A stretch of 64,000 nucleotides of DNA from Rhodococcus sp. OK519 (GTDB lineage Bacteria > Actinomycetota > Actinomycetes > Mycobacteriales > Mycobacteriaceae), in contig NZ_QAOW01000007.1 in the NCBI RefSeq assembly GCF_003051005.1, forward strand, positions 186,001 to 250,000. Reading direction: 5' to 3'. The notes below the pieces were generated by a model. The model had not been told where the DNA came from. It saw nothing but the letters and a program-made list of their open reading frames with translations, and ran no database searches. Positions 1 through 10,151 of this stretch are shown here, one piece after another. Position numbers and translations under genes: made by a program. Each line of letters starts with the position of its first letter. Position 1 is the first letter of the stretch.

Positions 1-1024
1 CGGACTCCGACGAACCGAACGCGTCGCGCAGGTAGACGTTCGGCATCAGCTTGTTGAGCTTCCCGCGGACACTCGCGGACCACAGCGCGCCGCCGGAACC
101 GATGATCCACAGCGAGCTCAGGTCGAACCGCTCACCGTGTGCCTCGATCGCGTCGGCGAGCGGACGGGCGATGGCGTCTCCGACCACCATGACGGTGTTG
201 ATCTTGTGCTGGTCGACCAGCTCGAGCGCCTCGACCGCGTCGTACTTGGGCATGAGGACCTGCTTGGAGCCCATGAACATGCAGGTGAAGAGCGAGTACG
301 ACGCGGCGCCGTGCATCAGCGGCGCGGTGACCAGGTAGGTCATCGCGAACTGGTTCGCGGCCGCGGCGGCACCGAGCTCGGCGGGCGAGAGGATGGGGTC
401 GCCGCCCATGATGGCGCCGCCGGCGAGGGCGGCGTGGTAGAAGTCCTCGTGCCGCCACATCACGCCCTTGGGCATGCCCGTGGTGCCACCGGTGTAGATG
501 ACGTACAAGTCGTCACCACTGCGCTCCGGGAAGTCCCGCGCGGAGGGCTGCTCGGCGGAGGCCTTGTGGTAGTCGACGAGCGAAACATCGGCGGCAGCCG
601 CGGCTTCCGACAGCGCCGGACCGGCCGGCTCGCCGATGAGCACGATGCGCTTCAGGCCGGGGCACTTGGGCAGTACGTCGGCGATGACGTCGCTGAACTC
701 GCCGTCCGCGATCACCGTGGCCAGCTTGGCGTCGTTGTAGAGGTAGGTGAGTTCGGCGTCGACGTAGCGGAAGTTGACGTTGACCGGGACGGCGCGGACC
801 TTCAGGCAACCCAGCAGCGACTCGACGAACTCGAGACTGTTGCGCGCGTGCAGACCGACATGGTCACCCGGCTGCACACCTTCCGCCGCGAGGTGGTGGG
901 CGATACGGTTCGCGGCGGCATCGAACTCGGCGAACGTCCGCGATTCGGATCCGCACACGAGCGCGACCTTGTCCGGCACCGCATCGATCACAGCTTCGGT
1001 CAGATCCGCGAGGTTGAGAGACAT
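1..1024 (-). CDS. fadD: FadD19-like acyl-CoA synthetase (3' end outside window)
   Basis: ATP-dependent ligase that should form an acyl-CoA via an acyl-adenylate. The visible 341 residues start MSLNLADLTEAVIDAVPDKV and carry the AMP-binding P-loop motif YTGGTTGMPKGVMWRHED near residue 175, followed by the usual PLMHG and GDAIARPL segments. Order and wording resemble FadD19, the ligase for sterol side chains, more than generic fatty-acid ligases; substrate is inferred. The C-terminal part, including the GxxETG-type motif and hinge, lies beyond the window edge. It is divergent from the SDR at 1297 and shares a 272-bp promoter region with it. Confidence 0.85.
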   Translation of the reverse strand, partial: MSLNLADLTEAVIDAVPDKVALVCGSESRTFAEFDAAANRIAHHLAAEGVQPGDHVGLHARNSLEFVESLLGCLKVRAVPVNVNFRYVDAELTYLYNDAKLATVIADGEFSDVIADVLPKCPGLKRIVLIGEPAGPALSEAAAAADVSLVDYHKASAEQPSARDFPERSGDDLYVIYTGGTTGMPKGVMWRHEDFYHAALAGGAIMGGDPILSPAELGAAAAANQFAMTYLVTAPLMHGAASYSLFTCMFMGSKQVLMPKYDAVEALELVDQHKINTVMVVGDAIARPLADAIEAHGERFDLSSLWIIGSGGALWSASVRGKLNKLMPNVYLRDAFGSSES

Positions 1025-1242
1025 GGCCAGCCCTTCGAGAGAATCGCACACAGCAGAGTGCGTTCTACCACATAACATGCCCCCGTGTGCCAGGGGTCAC
1101 AGCACCTGCGAGTAGAACATATTTCGATAAATCGATCAATAGCTGCGGAGATCATTGGCGGTTCTTCCGGCGAGACCAGGGAACCTGCTGCACGATGGGC
1201 AGATACAGTCGGCGACGAATACATCGCGGACCCTTGTGCCAG

Positions 1243-1262
1243 AACTAGAATGAATACTAGTT
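1243..1262. promoter_or_regulatory. 20-bp palindrome in fadD/SDR divergent promoter
   Basis: AACTAGAAT-GA-ATACTAGTT is an almost perfect dyad (8 of 9 pairs), 34 bp before the SDR start. Its spacing and outer ACTAG arms match the KstR operator layout (ACTAGAAC-NN-GTTCTAGT), but the inner AAC/GTT is degenerate. It may be a weak KstR-type site or another repressor's operator. The rest of 1025-1296 shows no gene. Confidence 0.5.
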
Positions 1263-1296
1263 TGGTGGTCATTGCACTGAAGGTTAGGAGCCTGAC

Positions 1297-2238
1297 ATGG
1301 ACGAATCCCTGAGCTTGGCCGGTCGTACGGCCATCGTCACCGGCGCCGGAGCCGGCCTCGGCCGCTCCGAGGCGCTCGCGCTGGCCGAGGCCGGCGCCGC
1401 GGTTGTCGTCAACGACATGGGCTCCGCGGCCCACGACGTCGTCGACGAGATCAAGGCCGCCGGCGGACAGGCGCTCGCCATCACCGGCGACGTCTCCGAC
1501 TGGTCGCTCGGCGGACGCATGATCGAGGAGGCCGTCGCGAACTTCGGTTCGATGGACATCCTCGTCAACAACGCGGGCATCCTGCGCGACAAGATGATCT
1601 TCAACCTGTCCGAGTCGGACTGGGACGACGTCATCCGCGTGCACCTCAAGGGCCACGCCGCGACGTCGCACGCCGCTGCCGTGCACTGGCGCCAGGCGAG
1701 CAAGGACGCGGGCGGACCGATCTTCGGTCGCGTGATCAACACGTCGTCCGAGGCCTTCCTGTTCGGCTCGGCCGGACAGCCCAACTACTCGGCAGCCAAG
1801 GCCGGCATCACCGCGCTGACGCTGTCGACCGCGGCCGGCCTGTCCCGCTACGGCGTGCGCGCCAACGCGATCTGCCCCCGCGCCCGGACCGCCATGACGG
1901 CAGACGCGTTCGGCACCGAGAACACCACCGGCGCCCAGGGCCTCGACCCGCTGGCACCCGAGCGCGTCGGCACGCTGGTCCGCTACCTCGCGTCGCCCGC
2001 GTCGGACGAGATCAACGGCCAGGTGTTCGTCGTGTACGGCAAGATGGTCGCGCTCATGGCCGCACCGAAGGTCGAGAATCGTTTCGACGCAGCCGGTTCC
2101 GAGTTCTCCATCGAGGAGCTCGCTGGCCAGATGACGCCGTACTTCTCGGGCCGTGGCCCGTACGAGACCTACGCCGCCTACAGCGTCGCGGGTCTCGAGA
2201 AGATCGCCCTGGCCACCGACGCGCCTGCCGGCGTCTGA
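1297..2238 (+). CDS. Short-chain dehydrogenase/reductase, Hsd4A-like
   Basis: Probable NAD(P)-dependent oxidation of a hydroxyacyl-CoA or hydroxysteroid. It has the Rossmann motif TGAGAGLGR near residue 16, NNAG at about 90, a catalytic serine in NTSSEA and YSAAK at about 160. At 313 aa it is longer than classical SDRs; the extra 60-residue tail is like that of the mycobacterial Rv3502c/Rv3548c group linked to sterol side-chain beta-oxidation. It starts at an ATG preceded by AGGAG. The next SDR follows after 19 bp, so the two are probably co-transcribed. The steroid link is inference from family and neighbours. Confidence 0.8.
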   Translation: MDESLSLAGRTAIVTGAGAGLGRSEALALAEAGAAVVVNDMGSAAHDVVDEIKAAGGQALAITGDVSDWSLGGRMIEEAVANFGSMDILVNNAGILRDKMIFNLSESDWDDVIRVHLKGHAATSHAAAVHWRQASKDAGGPIFGRVINTSSEAFLFGSAGQPNYSAAKAGITALTLSTAAGLSRYGVRANAICPRARTAMTADAFGTENTTGAQGLDPLAPERVGTLVRYLASPASDEINGQVFVVYGKMVALMAAPKVENRFDAAGSEFSIEELAGQMTPYFSGRGPYETYAAYSVAGLEKIALATDAPAGV

Positions 2239-2257
2239 TCGGGACCGGGGGTTCGAG

Positions 2258-3010
2258 ATGAGGCTTCAGGGCAAGGTTGCGATCGTCACCGGCGGTGCCG
2301 GCGGCATCGGGCGCGCGATCACACGAGTGTTCTCCCGCGAGGGCGCCAAGGTGCTGTTCGTCGACATCAGCGACGACAACGGCTTCGCGCTCGAGAAGGA
2401 GATCGCGGAGGCCGGCGGTGAGGCGAAGTTCCTCAACGTCGACATCTCGCAGGCGGATTCGGCCACCGCGATCCGCGACGCCGCGGTCGCGGCGTTCGGT
2501 CGGATCGACATCCTGGTGAACAACGCTCACGCGTCCCGCCAGGCGCCGCTCCTCGAGCAGACGCAGGAGATGTTCGACATCTCGTTCGGCACCGGGTTCT
2601 ACCCGACGCTGCACCTGATGCTGGCCTGCCACCCGCAGCTCAAGGAATCTCAGGGCTCGATCATCAACTTCGGGTCCAGCTCGGGCCTCGAGGGAATGCC
2701 GACCCAGGGTTCGTACGCGGCGGCCAAGGAAGCGATTCGTGGCATCAGCCGGGTGGCCGCCAACGAGTGGGCCGCGGACCAGATCCGGGTGAATGTGCTG
2801 TGCCCCTTCGCTGCGACCGAGGGCGTCGTGGCATGGCAGAAGGCGTTTCCGGAGCGCGCCGCAGCGTCGATCGCGAAGGTTCCGCTGCAGCGGATCGGCG
2901 ATCCCGAGACCGATATCGCGCCGATCGCACTGTTCCTGGCGAGCGACGACTCGAAGTACATGACGGGTCAGACCGTCATGGCGGACGGTGGCAGCGTCAA
3001 GCTGCGCTGA
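2258..3010 (+). CDS. Short-chain dehydrogenase/reductase
   Basis: A 250-aa classical SDR. It shows TGGAGGIGR at residue 10, NNAHAS in place of NNAG, catalytic serines in FGSSSG, YAAAK, and a C-terminal MADGG typical of FabG-like enzymes. The reaction is NAD(P)-dependent alcohol/ketone interconversion; the substrate is unknown. The ATG at 2258 was chosen over earlier in-frame starts because it begins the conserved beta-strand (MRLQGKVAIVTGG) and avoids overlap with the upstream SDR. It lies between that SDR and the cholesterol oxidase gene. Confidence 0.82.
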   Translation: MRLQGKVAIVTGGAGGIGRAITRVFSREGAKVLFVDISDDNGFALEKEIAEAGGEAKFLNVDISQADSATAIRDAAVAAFGRIDILVNNAHASRQAPLLEQTQEMFDISFGTGFYPTLHLMLACHPQLKESQGSIINFGSSSGLEGMPTQGSYAAAKEAIRGISRVAANEWAADQIRVNVLCPFAATEGVVAWQKAFPERAAASIAKVPLQRIGDPETDIAPIALFLASDDSKYMTGQTVMADGGSVKLR

Positions 3011-3052
3011 TTCTGTCCGAGGTGTACCAATTTTCCGGTACTGCCTCGTAAC

Positions 3053-4785
<1,733 letters not shown>

Positions 4786-4790
4786 GCGCC

Positions 4791-4833
4791 CCTGCCCGTG
4801 TCCCCGCGCAGCCTCGCCGGGGACGCGGGCAGG
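4791..4833 (+). terminator. Hairpin after choE
   Basis: CCTGCCCG-T-GTCCCC pairs with GGGGAC-G-CGGGCAGG around a 13-nt loop, one mismatch, 5 bp after the stop codon. There is no T-run, as is common in high-GC actinobacteria. Confidence 0.6.
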
Positions 4834-4915
4834 TCGCTGTCTGCGATAGCCTTTTCTCGAACGATCCCACTCGACCACGTCGTGAACGCGTCGAAACGGA
4901 TGAGAGGACATCGCG

Positions 4916-5698
4916 ATGTCTACACGTTCGAACTACGCCGAGGGCACACCCAGTTGGGTGGATCTGCAGACCTCGGATCAGGCCGAGGCGAAAGCCTTCT
5001 ACACCGCACTGTTCGGTTGGTCGTACGACGACCGGCCGATGCTCGACGACGTGGTGTATTCCGTTGCGACACTGCGCGGCGAGCAAGTCGCGGCCATAGC
5101 GCCACTACCTGCGGGCGCCCCGCCCGCAGACACACCCCCCACGTGGAACACCTTCCTGTCGGTGGACGACGCCGACGCGTCGGCAGGCAAGGTCGAGTCG
5201 GCGGGCGGGCAGCTGGTCCTCCCGGCGTTCGATGTCGGGGATGCCGGGCGGATGGCGTTCGTGGCCGACCCCTCGGGTGCCCAGGTCGGGCTGTGGCAGG
5301 CGCGCTCGCACGTCGGCGCGACGCTGGTGAACGAACCGGGTGCGCTGATCTGGAACGAACTGATCACCGACGATGCGTCATCGTCGCTCGCCTTCTACTC
5401 GGCCGTGGTGGGCCTGGGCAGCGCCGTCATGCCGATGCCCGACGGCGAGTACACCGTGCTGCAGGTCGGCGGGGACGGAGTGGGCGGGTGCATCGCCCCA
5501 CCGCGCCCCGACGTCCCCAATCACTGGCACGTGTACTTCTGCACCGAGGACGCCGACGCGACCGTCGCCAAAGCTGCGGCGGAGGGCGGGGCGCTGATGG
5601 CTGATCCGTTCGACATGGCGACGGTAGGCAGGATGGCCGTGCTCGCCGACCCGCAGGGCGCGGTGTTCAGCATCATGCAGCCGGAAACGCCGTCGTGA
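4916..5698 (+). CDS. CFP30B-like two-domain VOC/glyoxalase-fold protein
   Basis: Strongly recalls the mycobacterial 27-kDa antigen CFP30B (Rv0577): near-identical opening ([20 protein letters not shown]), LFGW, the mid-protein block [16 protein letters not shown] and the ending [13 protein letters not shown]. It has two tandem VOC domains (about 8-125 and 135-255), each with FYxx[12 protein letters not shown] and a closing LADPxGA strand. The biochemical reaction of this family is not established here. It is monocistronic, with a weak AGAGGA ribosome binding site before the ATG. Confidence 0.88.
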   Translation: MSTRSNYAEGTPSWVDLQTSDQAEAKAFYTALFGWSYDDRPMLDDVVYSVATLRGEQVAAIAPLPAGAPPADTPPTWNTFLSVDDADASAGKVESAGGQLVLPAFDVGDAGRMAFVADPSGAQVGLWQARSHVGATLVNEPGALIWNELITDDASSSLAFYSAVVGLGSAVMPMPDGEYTVLQVGGDGVGGCIAPPRPDVPNHWHVYFCTEDADATVAKAAAEGGALMADPFDMATVGRMAVLADPQGAVFSIMQPETPS

Positions 5699-5704
5699 CC
5701 GCCG

Positions 5705-6619
5705 TCAGATCCCGAACAGGCGCACCGCGTTCTCGTGGACCACGCCGCGCACCCAGTCGTCACCCAGATCGAAACGCGTGAGTGCCTCGAGCGCATCGAG
5801 ATACGAATACGGGATGTTGGGGTAGTCGCTGCCGAACAGGATGCGGTCTCCGAGGTCGCGCAGGCGCGGAATCTCGTGGCGCGGGAACGGGATCTGCGCT
5901 TCCGTGAAGTCGGTGAACGCCATCGTCGTGTCCAGTTGGACCAGTGGGTACCGGTCCGCGAGGTCGAGGAACTCGACGTACTCGGGCATACCCATGTGCG
6001 CGACGATCAGCGCGAGCCGCGGGTGCCGCGCGAGCAGGGTCGCGATGCGGTCCGGGCCGGTGTACCTGCCCGGCGCGGGTCCGGAACCGCAGTGGATGAC
6101 GATCGGGGTGCCGCTGTCCTCGAGCAGTCCCCACACCGGGTCGAGAAGCGGATCGTCGGGGGCGTAGTCGCCCACCTGGATGTGGGACTTGAACACCCGG
6201 ACACCGGCGTCGAGCGCCGACGCGACGTACTGCGGAGCCGACGGCTCCGGATAGAAGGTGGCCGTGTGCAGGCAGTCCGGGGTGCGCGCCGCGAAGTCTG
6301 CCGCCCACTGGTTGAGCCAGGCCGCCATGTCCGGCTTGTGCGGATAAAGCATCGACGTGAATCGGCCGACCCCGAACGCCCGCAGGTGCGCGACTCGCGC
6401 GTCCTCCTCCATCCGATAACGGATCGGCCATTCCCGGCCCGTGAGCGGGCCTGCCGAGTCGAAGTACGCCCACACCTTGTCCATCACGTTCTTGGGCATG
6501 AAGTGGGTGTGCACGTCGATCAGCGTGGACAGTCCCAACGCCTCACGGAAGGCGACCACACCGGCCGCCTCGGACTCCCGGTCGAGCTCCGTCCCCACCA
6601 CCGATTCACACACGGACAT
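5705..6619 (-). CDS. Amidohydrolase-2 family metal hydrolase/decarboxylase
   Basis: A TIM-barrel amidohydrolase of 304 aa. The metal-binding HxH lies in DVHTHFMP (about residue 36), a histidine in VIHCGSGPAPGR, another in VAHMGMPEY, and the aspartate in LFGSDYPNIPY. This motif order fits the ACMSD/gamma-resorcylate decarboxylase-like branch, which acts on cyclic acids, so the enzyme may be a hydrolase or a decarboxylase. The ATG at 6619 follows GAGAGGGGC, so the longer in-frame opening is not used. It is convergent with the CFP30B homologue (6 bp apart) and divergent from the OYE gene at 6785. Confidence 0.82.
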   Translation of the reverse strand: MSVCESVVGTELDRESEAAGVVAFREALGLSTLIDVHTHFMPKNVMDKVWAYFDSAGPLTGREWPIRYRMEEDARVAHLRAFGVGRFTSMLYPHKPDMAAWLNQWAADFAARTPDCLHTATFYPEPSAPQYVASALDAGVRVFKSHIQVGDYAPDDPLLDPVWGLLEDSGTPIVIHCGSGPAPGRYTGPDRIATLLARHPRLALIVAHMGMPEYVEFLDLADRYPLVQLDTTMAFTDFTEAQIPFPRHEIPRLRDLGDRILFGSDYPNIPYSYLDALEALTRFDLGDDWVRGVVHENAVRLFGI

Positions 6620-6737
6620 GCCCCTCTCGATTCGGGTGGCCCGAGTGGCCCCGAGCACACGAGCCGACCCTAGTCCCGGCACGTTTGCGCTGAGTGAGAC
6701 CCCGGTTTGACGGTTCCGGAAACTGCCTGAAACGCTA

Positions 6738-6753
6738 CCTAGCAATTGCTTGG
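6738..6753. promoter_or_regulatory. Operator site A of KstR2-like TetR (predicted)
   Basis: CCTAGCAATTGCTTGG, a 16-bp near-palindrome, lies 31 bp before the OYE gene at 6785. It matches sites at 18192-18207 (before the TetR gene) and 19523-19539 (before the NTF2/OYE operon); consensus CCAAGC(A/G)ATTGCTTGG. Confidence 0.65.
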
Positions 6754-6784
6754 TTTACGACGATCCCGAAAAGGCGCCGACGAT

Positions 6785-7924
6785 ATGACCTCTTCATCTC
6801 CCCTGTTCCAGCCGCTGAAGGTGCGCTCGCTCGAGTTGGCCAACCGCATCGTCATGTCGCCGATGACGCGGTCGTACTCGATCGACGGTGTGCCGGGCGA
6901 CGACGTGGCCGGGTACTACCGCCGCCGCGCCGAGGGCGGCACGGGCCTGATCGTCACCGAGGGCGTTGCCATCGACCACCCGACCGCGGTGGACAACTCG
7001 CGCGTCCCCCGCCTGTTCGGTGACGAGGCCCTCGCGGGCTGGCGCAAGGTCGTCGAGGGCGTGCACGCGGCCGGCGGCAAGATCATTCCGCAGCTGTGGC
7101 ACGTGGGCCCGCTGTGGGGCGCAATGGGCAAGGTCGACCCCGACCTCAAGCCGATGCGCCCGTCCGGCGAGTGGGGCCCGCTCGGCGTCACGTCGTACCC
7201 GGAGTCGTACACCTCGTGGGTCCAGCAGGCCACCGAGGCGATGACCGAGCAGGACATCCAGGACGTCATCTCGGCGTTCGTGCGCGCGGCCCGCAACGCG
7301 GTCGACGTCGGCTTCGACGGCATCGCCCTGCACGGCGGCCACGGCTACCTGCTCGACTCGTTCCTGTGGGCAGGCACCAATAAGCGTGACGACGAGTGGG
7401 GTGGTGACCTCGAGCGTCGCACCCGCTTCCCCGTCGCCGTCGTCAAGGCGATCCGCGCCGAGATCGGCGAGGATTTCCCGATCTTCTTCCGGTTCTCGCA
7501 GCACAAGCAGCAGAACTACACCGCCCGCATCGCCGAGACCCCGGACGAGCTGAAGACGATCCTGGGCGCGCTCGCCGACGCCGGTGTCGACGTCTTCGAC
7601 GCCAGCATCCGCCGCTTCGACATCCCCGCGTTCGAGGGCAGCGACGTGTCGCTGGCCGGCTGGGCCAAGGAGGTGACGGGCGCGTTCACGATGGCGGTCG
7701 GCAGCGTCGGTCTCGGAAAGTCGCTGCGCGACAGCCGGGTCGAGGGCTCCACTCCCGTCGTCGACAACATCCCCGAGCTCGAGAAGCGCATCGGTGGCGG
7801 CGAATTCGATCTCATCGCGATCGGCCGCCTGCACCTGGCCGACCCCGCGCTGGCCTCGACGCTGCGCGCCGGTGACCCGCTGCCCGAGTTCGTCCGCGAG
7901 GTCCACGAGGGCTCGCTGACGTAG
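6785..7924 (+). CDS. Old Yellow Enzyme-like NADH:flavin oxidoreductase (paralogue 1)
   Basis: FMN-dependent ene-reductase family (TIM barrel, 379 aa). OYE hallmarks are PLKVRSLELANRIVMSPMTR at the start, YYRRRAEGGTGLIVTEG, QLWHVG, ALHGGHGYLLDSFLW with the substrate-binding histidine, and a late AIGRLHLADP. The segment normally reading RxDxYGG here reads RDDEWGG. It probably reduces an activated C=C bond; the substrate is unknown. The ATG at 6785 was preferred because homology begins there. The second OYE at 20100 is a close paralogue under the same predicted operator. Confidence 0.87.
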   Translation: MTSSSPLFQPLKVRSLELANRIVMSPMTRSYSIDGVPGDDVAGYYRRRAEGGTGLIVTEGVAIDHPTAVDNSRVPRLFGDEALAGWRKVVEGVHAAGGKIIPQLWHVGPLWGAMGKVDPDLKPMRPSGEWGPLGVTSYPESYTSWVQQATEAMTEQDIQDVISAFVRAARNAVDVGFDGIALHGGHGYLLDSFLWAGTNKRDDEWGGDLERRTRFPVAVVKAIRAEIGEDFPIFFRFSQHKQQNYTARIAETPDELKTILGALADAGVDVFDASIRRFDIPAFEGSDVSLAGWAKEVTGAFTMAVGSVGLGKSLRDSRVEGSTPVVDNIPELEKRIGGGEFDLIAIGRLHLADPALASTLRAGDPLPEFVREVHEGSLT

Positions 7925-7945
7925 GCCTTCGCTCGACGTGATCTC

Positions 7946-7988
7946 CTGGTCGCCGCAACACCTCCGCACGAGGAGTTGCGGCGACCAG
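7946..7988. terminator. Perfect 14-bp stem terminator
   Basis: CTGGTCGCCGCAAC (7946-7959) and its exact reverse complement (7975-7988) enclose a 15-nt loop, 22 bp after the OYE stop. This placement argues against the in-frame TTG at 7976 as the next gene's start. Confidence 0.75.
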
Positions 7989-8038
7989 CTCGTCTGGGCG
8001 GCATCGCAGCCCAAACCGACCCCGAAGGACTTGAACTC

Positions 8039-8482
8039 TTGACGACGTACGACGACGCCGACTGGCACTACGGCGGCGACTTTCCCGACGACCTGCCGAA
8101 CGAGGCCGGCGCCACCCACATCGGCATGTTCGCCACCTGGTGCCTGCTGACCGGCTTCGCCGGGGAGAGCGTGGAGGACGAGCTCGAGCCGCTCGACTCA
8201 CGCGAGATCACGCCCGGCGCGTTCCTGATGACGGTGCTCGACGAGAAGTTCGTCAGCGACGATCTCACCGCCGACGGCAACGCCTTCGCCGTCGCGTACT
8301 ACGCCGGCCAGAACGAGGACTCCCGCTACCTCGACGACTACGTCGACGCGTTCGACACGACCGCGGACGAGATCTACCGGGTCGAGGACAGCTGGGAGAC
8401 GTACGACGTGATCGCGGAGCGGATCGGCGCCCGCTTCCACGAGTGGATGGACGCCGGGCGGCCGCAGTACGTCGTCGCCTAG
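8039..8482 (+). CDS. Conserved hypothetical acidic protein (DUF7832-like)
   Basis: I do not recognise a function. A 147-aa acidic soluble protein containing DADWHYGGDFPDDLP and ATHIGMFATWCLLTGF, wording I recall from a DUF7832-type family; that assignment is tentative. No signal peptide or membrane segment. The TTG at 8039 was chosen because GAAGGA lies 11 bp upstream, while the only earlier start (TTG 7976) sits inside a terminator hairpin. It ends 1 bp from the convergent RNase H gene. Confidence 0.7.
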   Translation: MTTYDDADWHYGGDFPDDLPNEAGATHIGMFATWCLLTGFAGESVEDELEPLDSREITPGAFLMTVLDEKFVSDDLTADGNAFAVAYYAGQNEDSRYLDDYVDAFDTTADEIYRVEDSWETYDVIAERIGARFHEWMDAGRPQYVVA

Positions 8483-8483
8483 C

Positions 8484-9041
8484 TCAGAACAGCGTGAGCA
8501 CAGGTTCCGGCCCACGAACGGGGGCCGGGGCCGCCGCCGAGGCGGCCGGAGGGGCCACCTGCGGTGCGAGTCCGCGCCACGGGCGGGCCCGCTCCGGATC
8601 GGAGGCGACGGCGCGCGCCGCCTCCCCTGCCAGCTTGTCGGCAACCTCGTTGAAGTGATTTCCGACGTGTCCACGGACCCAGCGGAACCGCACCGGACCG
8701 GTGCGTTCGGCGATGGCCCGGTCGATGTCCTGTACCAGTTCGAGGTTCTTGACGGGGCCGCCCGACGCCGTCTTCCAGCCCTTGCGCTTCCACCCGGGCA
8801 GCCATTCGGTCGCGCACTTGATGGCGTACTGCGAGTCGGACTCGATGAGCAGCGGTTCGGGGCCGGGATGCGCGACGACCGCTTCGACCAGCGCCCACAA
8901 CTCCGCAATCTGATTGGTGCCGGCCACCGCACCGCCCGACCGGCTCGGACCCTCGTGATCGACCCACGCCCACCCGATGGCGCCACCGGGATTCTTCAGA
9001 CACGAACCGTCGGTACTCACGATGATCATGGGTTCGGACAA
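8484..9041 (-). CDS. rnhA: Ribonuclease HI family protein
   Basis: Cleaves RNA in RNA-DNA hybrids, in the cytoplasm. The RNase H fold occupies residues 5-140, with acidic catalytic residues in STDGSCLKNPGG (Asp), NQIAELWAL (Glu), ESDSQYAIK (Asp) and HFNEVADKLA (Asp), plus the basic stretch WKRKGWKTASGGPVKN. A proline/alanine-rich tail of about 40 residues follows. TTG at 9041 is the longest start; ATG at 9029 is an alternative and neither has a clear ribosome binding site. It is divergent from the glycosylase gene at 9103. Confidence 0.88.
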   Translation of the reverse strand: MSEPMIIVSTDGSCLKNPGGAIGWAWVDHEGPSRSGGAVAGTNQIAELWALVEAVVAHPGPEPLLIESDSQYAIKCATEWLPGWKRKGWKTASGGPVKNLELVQDIDRAIAERTGPVRFRWVRGHVGNHFNEVADKLAGEAARAVASDPERARPWRGLAPQVAPPAASAAAPAPVRGPEPVLTLF

Positions 9042-9102
9042 TACGTTGCCGCTACGACAGGCGCCGGACAGGTCCCGGCGCGGCGGCGATAGGCTGCCGG
9101 TG

Positions 9103-10035
9103 ATGACCGATACGGCCTCCGAAGTGCAGTTCGAGGTGTCGACGCGACGTCCCGTGGATCTCGCGTCGACACTGTCGCCGCTGCGCCGTGGCCGCTTCGA
9201 TCCGTGTCACCGCCGCGAACCGGACGGCACCGTCTGGCGTACGTCGCTGCTGCCGTCGGGCGCGGTCACCTACCGTCTCCGGCAGCGCGGCCCCAACGTC
9301 GTCGACGCCCGGGCATGGGGTCCCGGCGCGGCGGAACTGGAGACGTACCTGCCCGGCCTCGTCGGGGAGGACGACGCCGAACGCTCGGACGACTTCGCGC
9401 CTGCCCACCCGACACTGGCCGAGGCACACCGCCGCTTCCCGAACCTGCGGATCGTGCGGACCGGACGGGTGATGGAGTCACTCGTACCGGCCATCCTCGA
9501 GCAACGCGTGCACACCGTTGCCGCCCAGGCGTCGTGGCGTCGGCTCGTCACCGGGTTCGGCACGCCGGCACCGGGGCCCGCACCCGACGGCATGCGAGTC
9601 CCACCGAGCGCGGAGGCCTGGCGGCGGATCCCGTCGTGGGAGTTCCACCGTGCCAACGTCGACCCGCGGCGGGCGCAGACCGTCGTCACGTGCGCGCGAG
9701 TCGCAGACCGCCTCGAGGAGACCGTCGGGATGGATCACGACGCGGCGTACCGGCGTCTGCGCGCGGTCCCCGGCGTCGGGGAGTGGACGGCGGCCGAGGT
9801 GGCCCAGCGCGCGCTCGGCGATGCCGACGCCCTGTCCGTCGGCGACTTCCACCTCGCCGCGATCGTCGGATGGTCCCTGCTCGGACGCCCCCTCGACGAC
9901 GACGGCATGGTCGAGTACCTCGCCGACCTACGCCCGCACCGCTACCGGGCGATTCGCCTGCTCGAGATCAGCGGGCAGGCCCGCAAGCCCAAGTTCGGGC
10001 CGCGCACGCCGATCGTCGACCACACGTGGCACTGA
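9103..10035 (+). CDS. AlkA-type DNA-3-methyladenine glycosylase (HhH-GPD)
   Basis: Base-excision repair glycosylase family. The C-terminal half carries the helix-hairpin-helix VPGVGEWTAAEVAQRAL (about 225) and the Gly/Pro-rich loop with catalytic aspartate in LSVGDFHL (about 248). The N-terminal 120 residues resemble the AlkA N-domain with degenerate sequence. The 310-aa length fits. GTG at 9100 is an in-frame alternative directly before the ATG. It is a housekeeping gene unrelated to the catabolic neighbours. Confidence 0.85.
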   Translation: MTDTASEVQFEVSTRRPVDLASTLSPLRRGRFDPCHRREPDGTVWRTSLLPSGAVTYRLRQRGPNVVDARAWGPGAAELETYLPGLVGEDDAERSDDFAPAHPTLAEAHRRFPNLRIVRTGRVMESLVPAILEQRVHTVAAQASWRRLVTGFGTPAPGPAPDGMRVPPSAEAWRRIPSWEFHRANVDPRRAQTVVTCARVADRLEETVGMDHDAAYRRLRAVPGVGEWTAAEVAQRALGDADALSVGDFHLAAIVGWSLLGRPLDDDGMVEYLADLRPHRYRAIRLLEISGQARKPKFGPRTPIVDHTWH

Positions 10036-10072
10036 GTGGCCCTGAGTTGTACTGAGTTGTACTGAACTGCCG

Positions 10073-10144
10073 GGCCTGAGCGCCCACTCCTCGCCCCGAT
10101 CGACGGGAACCCGCGTGCACGAGGAAAGAGTGGGCGCTCAGGCC
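10073..10144. terminator. Bidirectional perfect 17-bp stem terminator
   Basis: GGCCTGAGCGCCCACTC (10073-10089) pairs exactly with 10128-10144 over a 38-nt loop, between the convergent glycosylase and SDR genes. Just upstream (10048-10066) a 10-mer TGAGTTGTAC is repeated in tandem. Confidence 0.75.
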
Positions 10145-10151
10145 GACAGCG

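Noticed and set aside
7976-8038. Extended N-terminus (TTG 7976) for the DUF7832-like protein
   Set aside because: It begins inside a perfect 14-bp terminator stem and lacks a ribosome binding site; TTG 8039 has GAAGGA at good distance.
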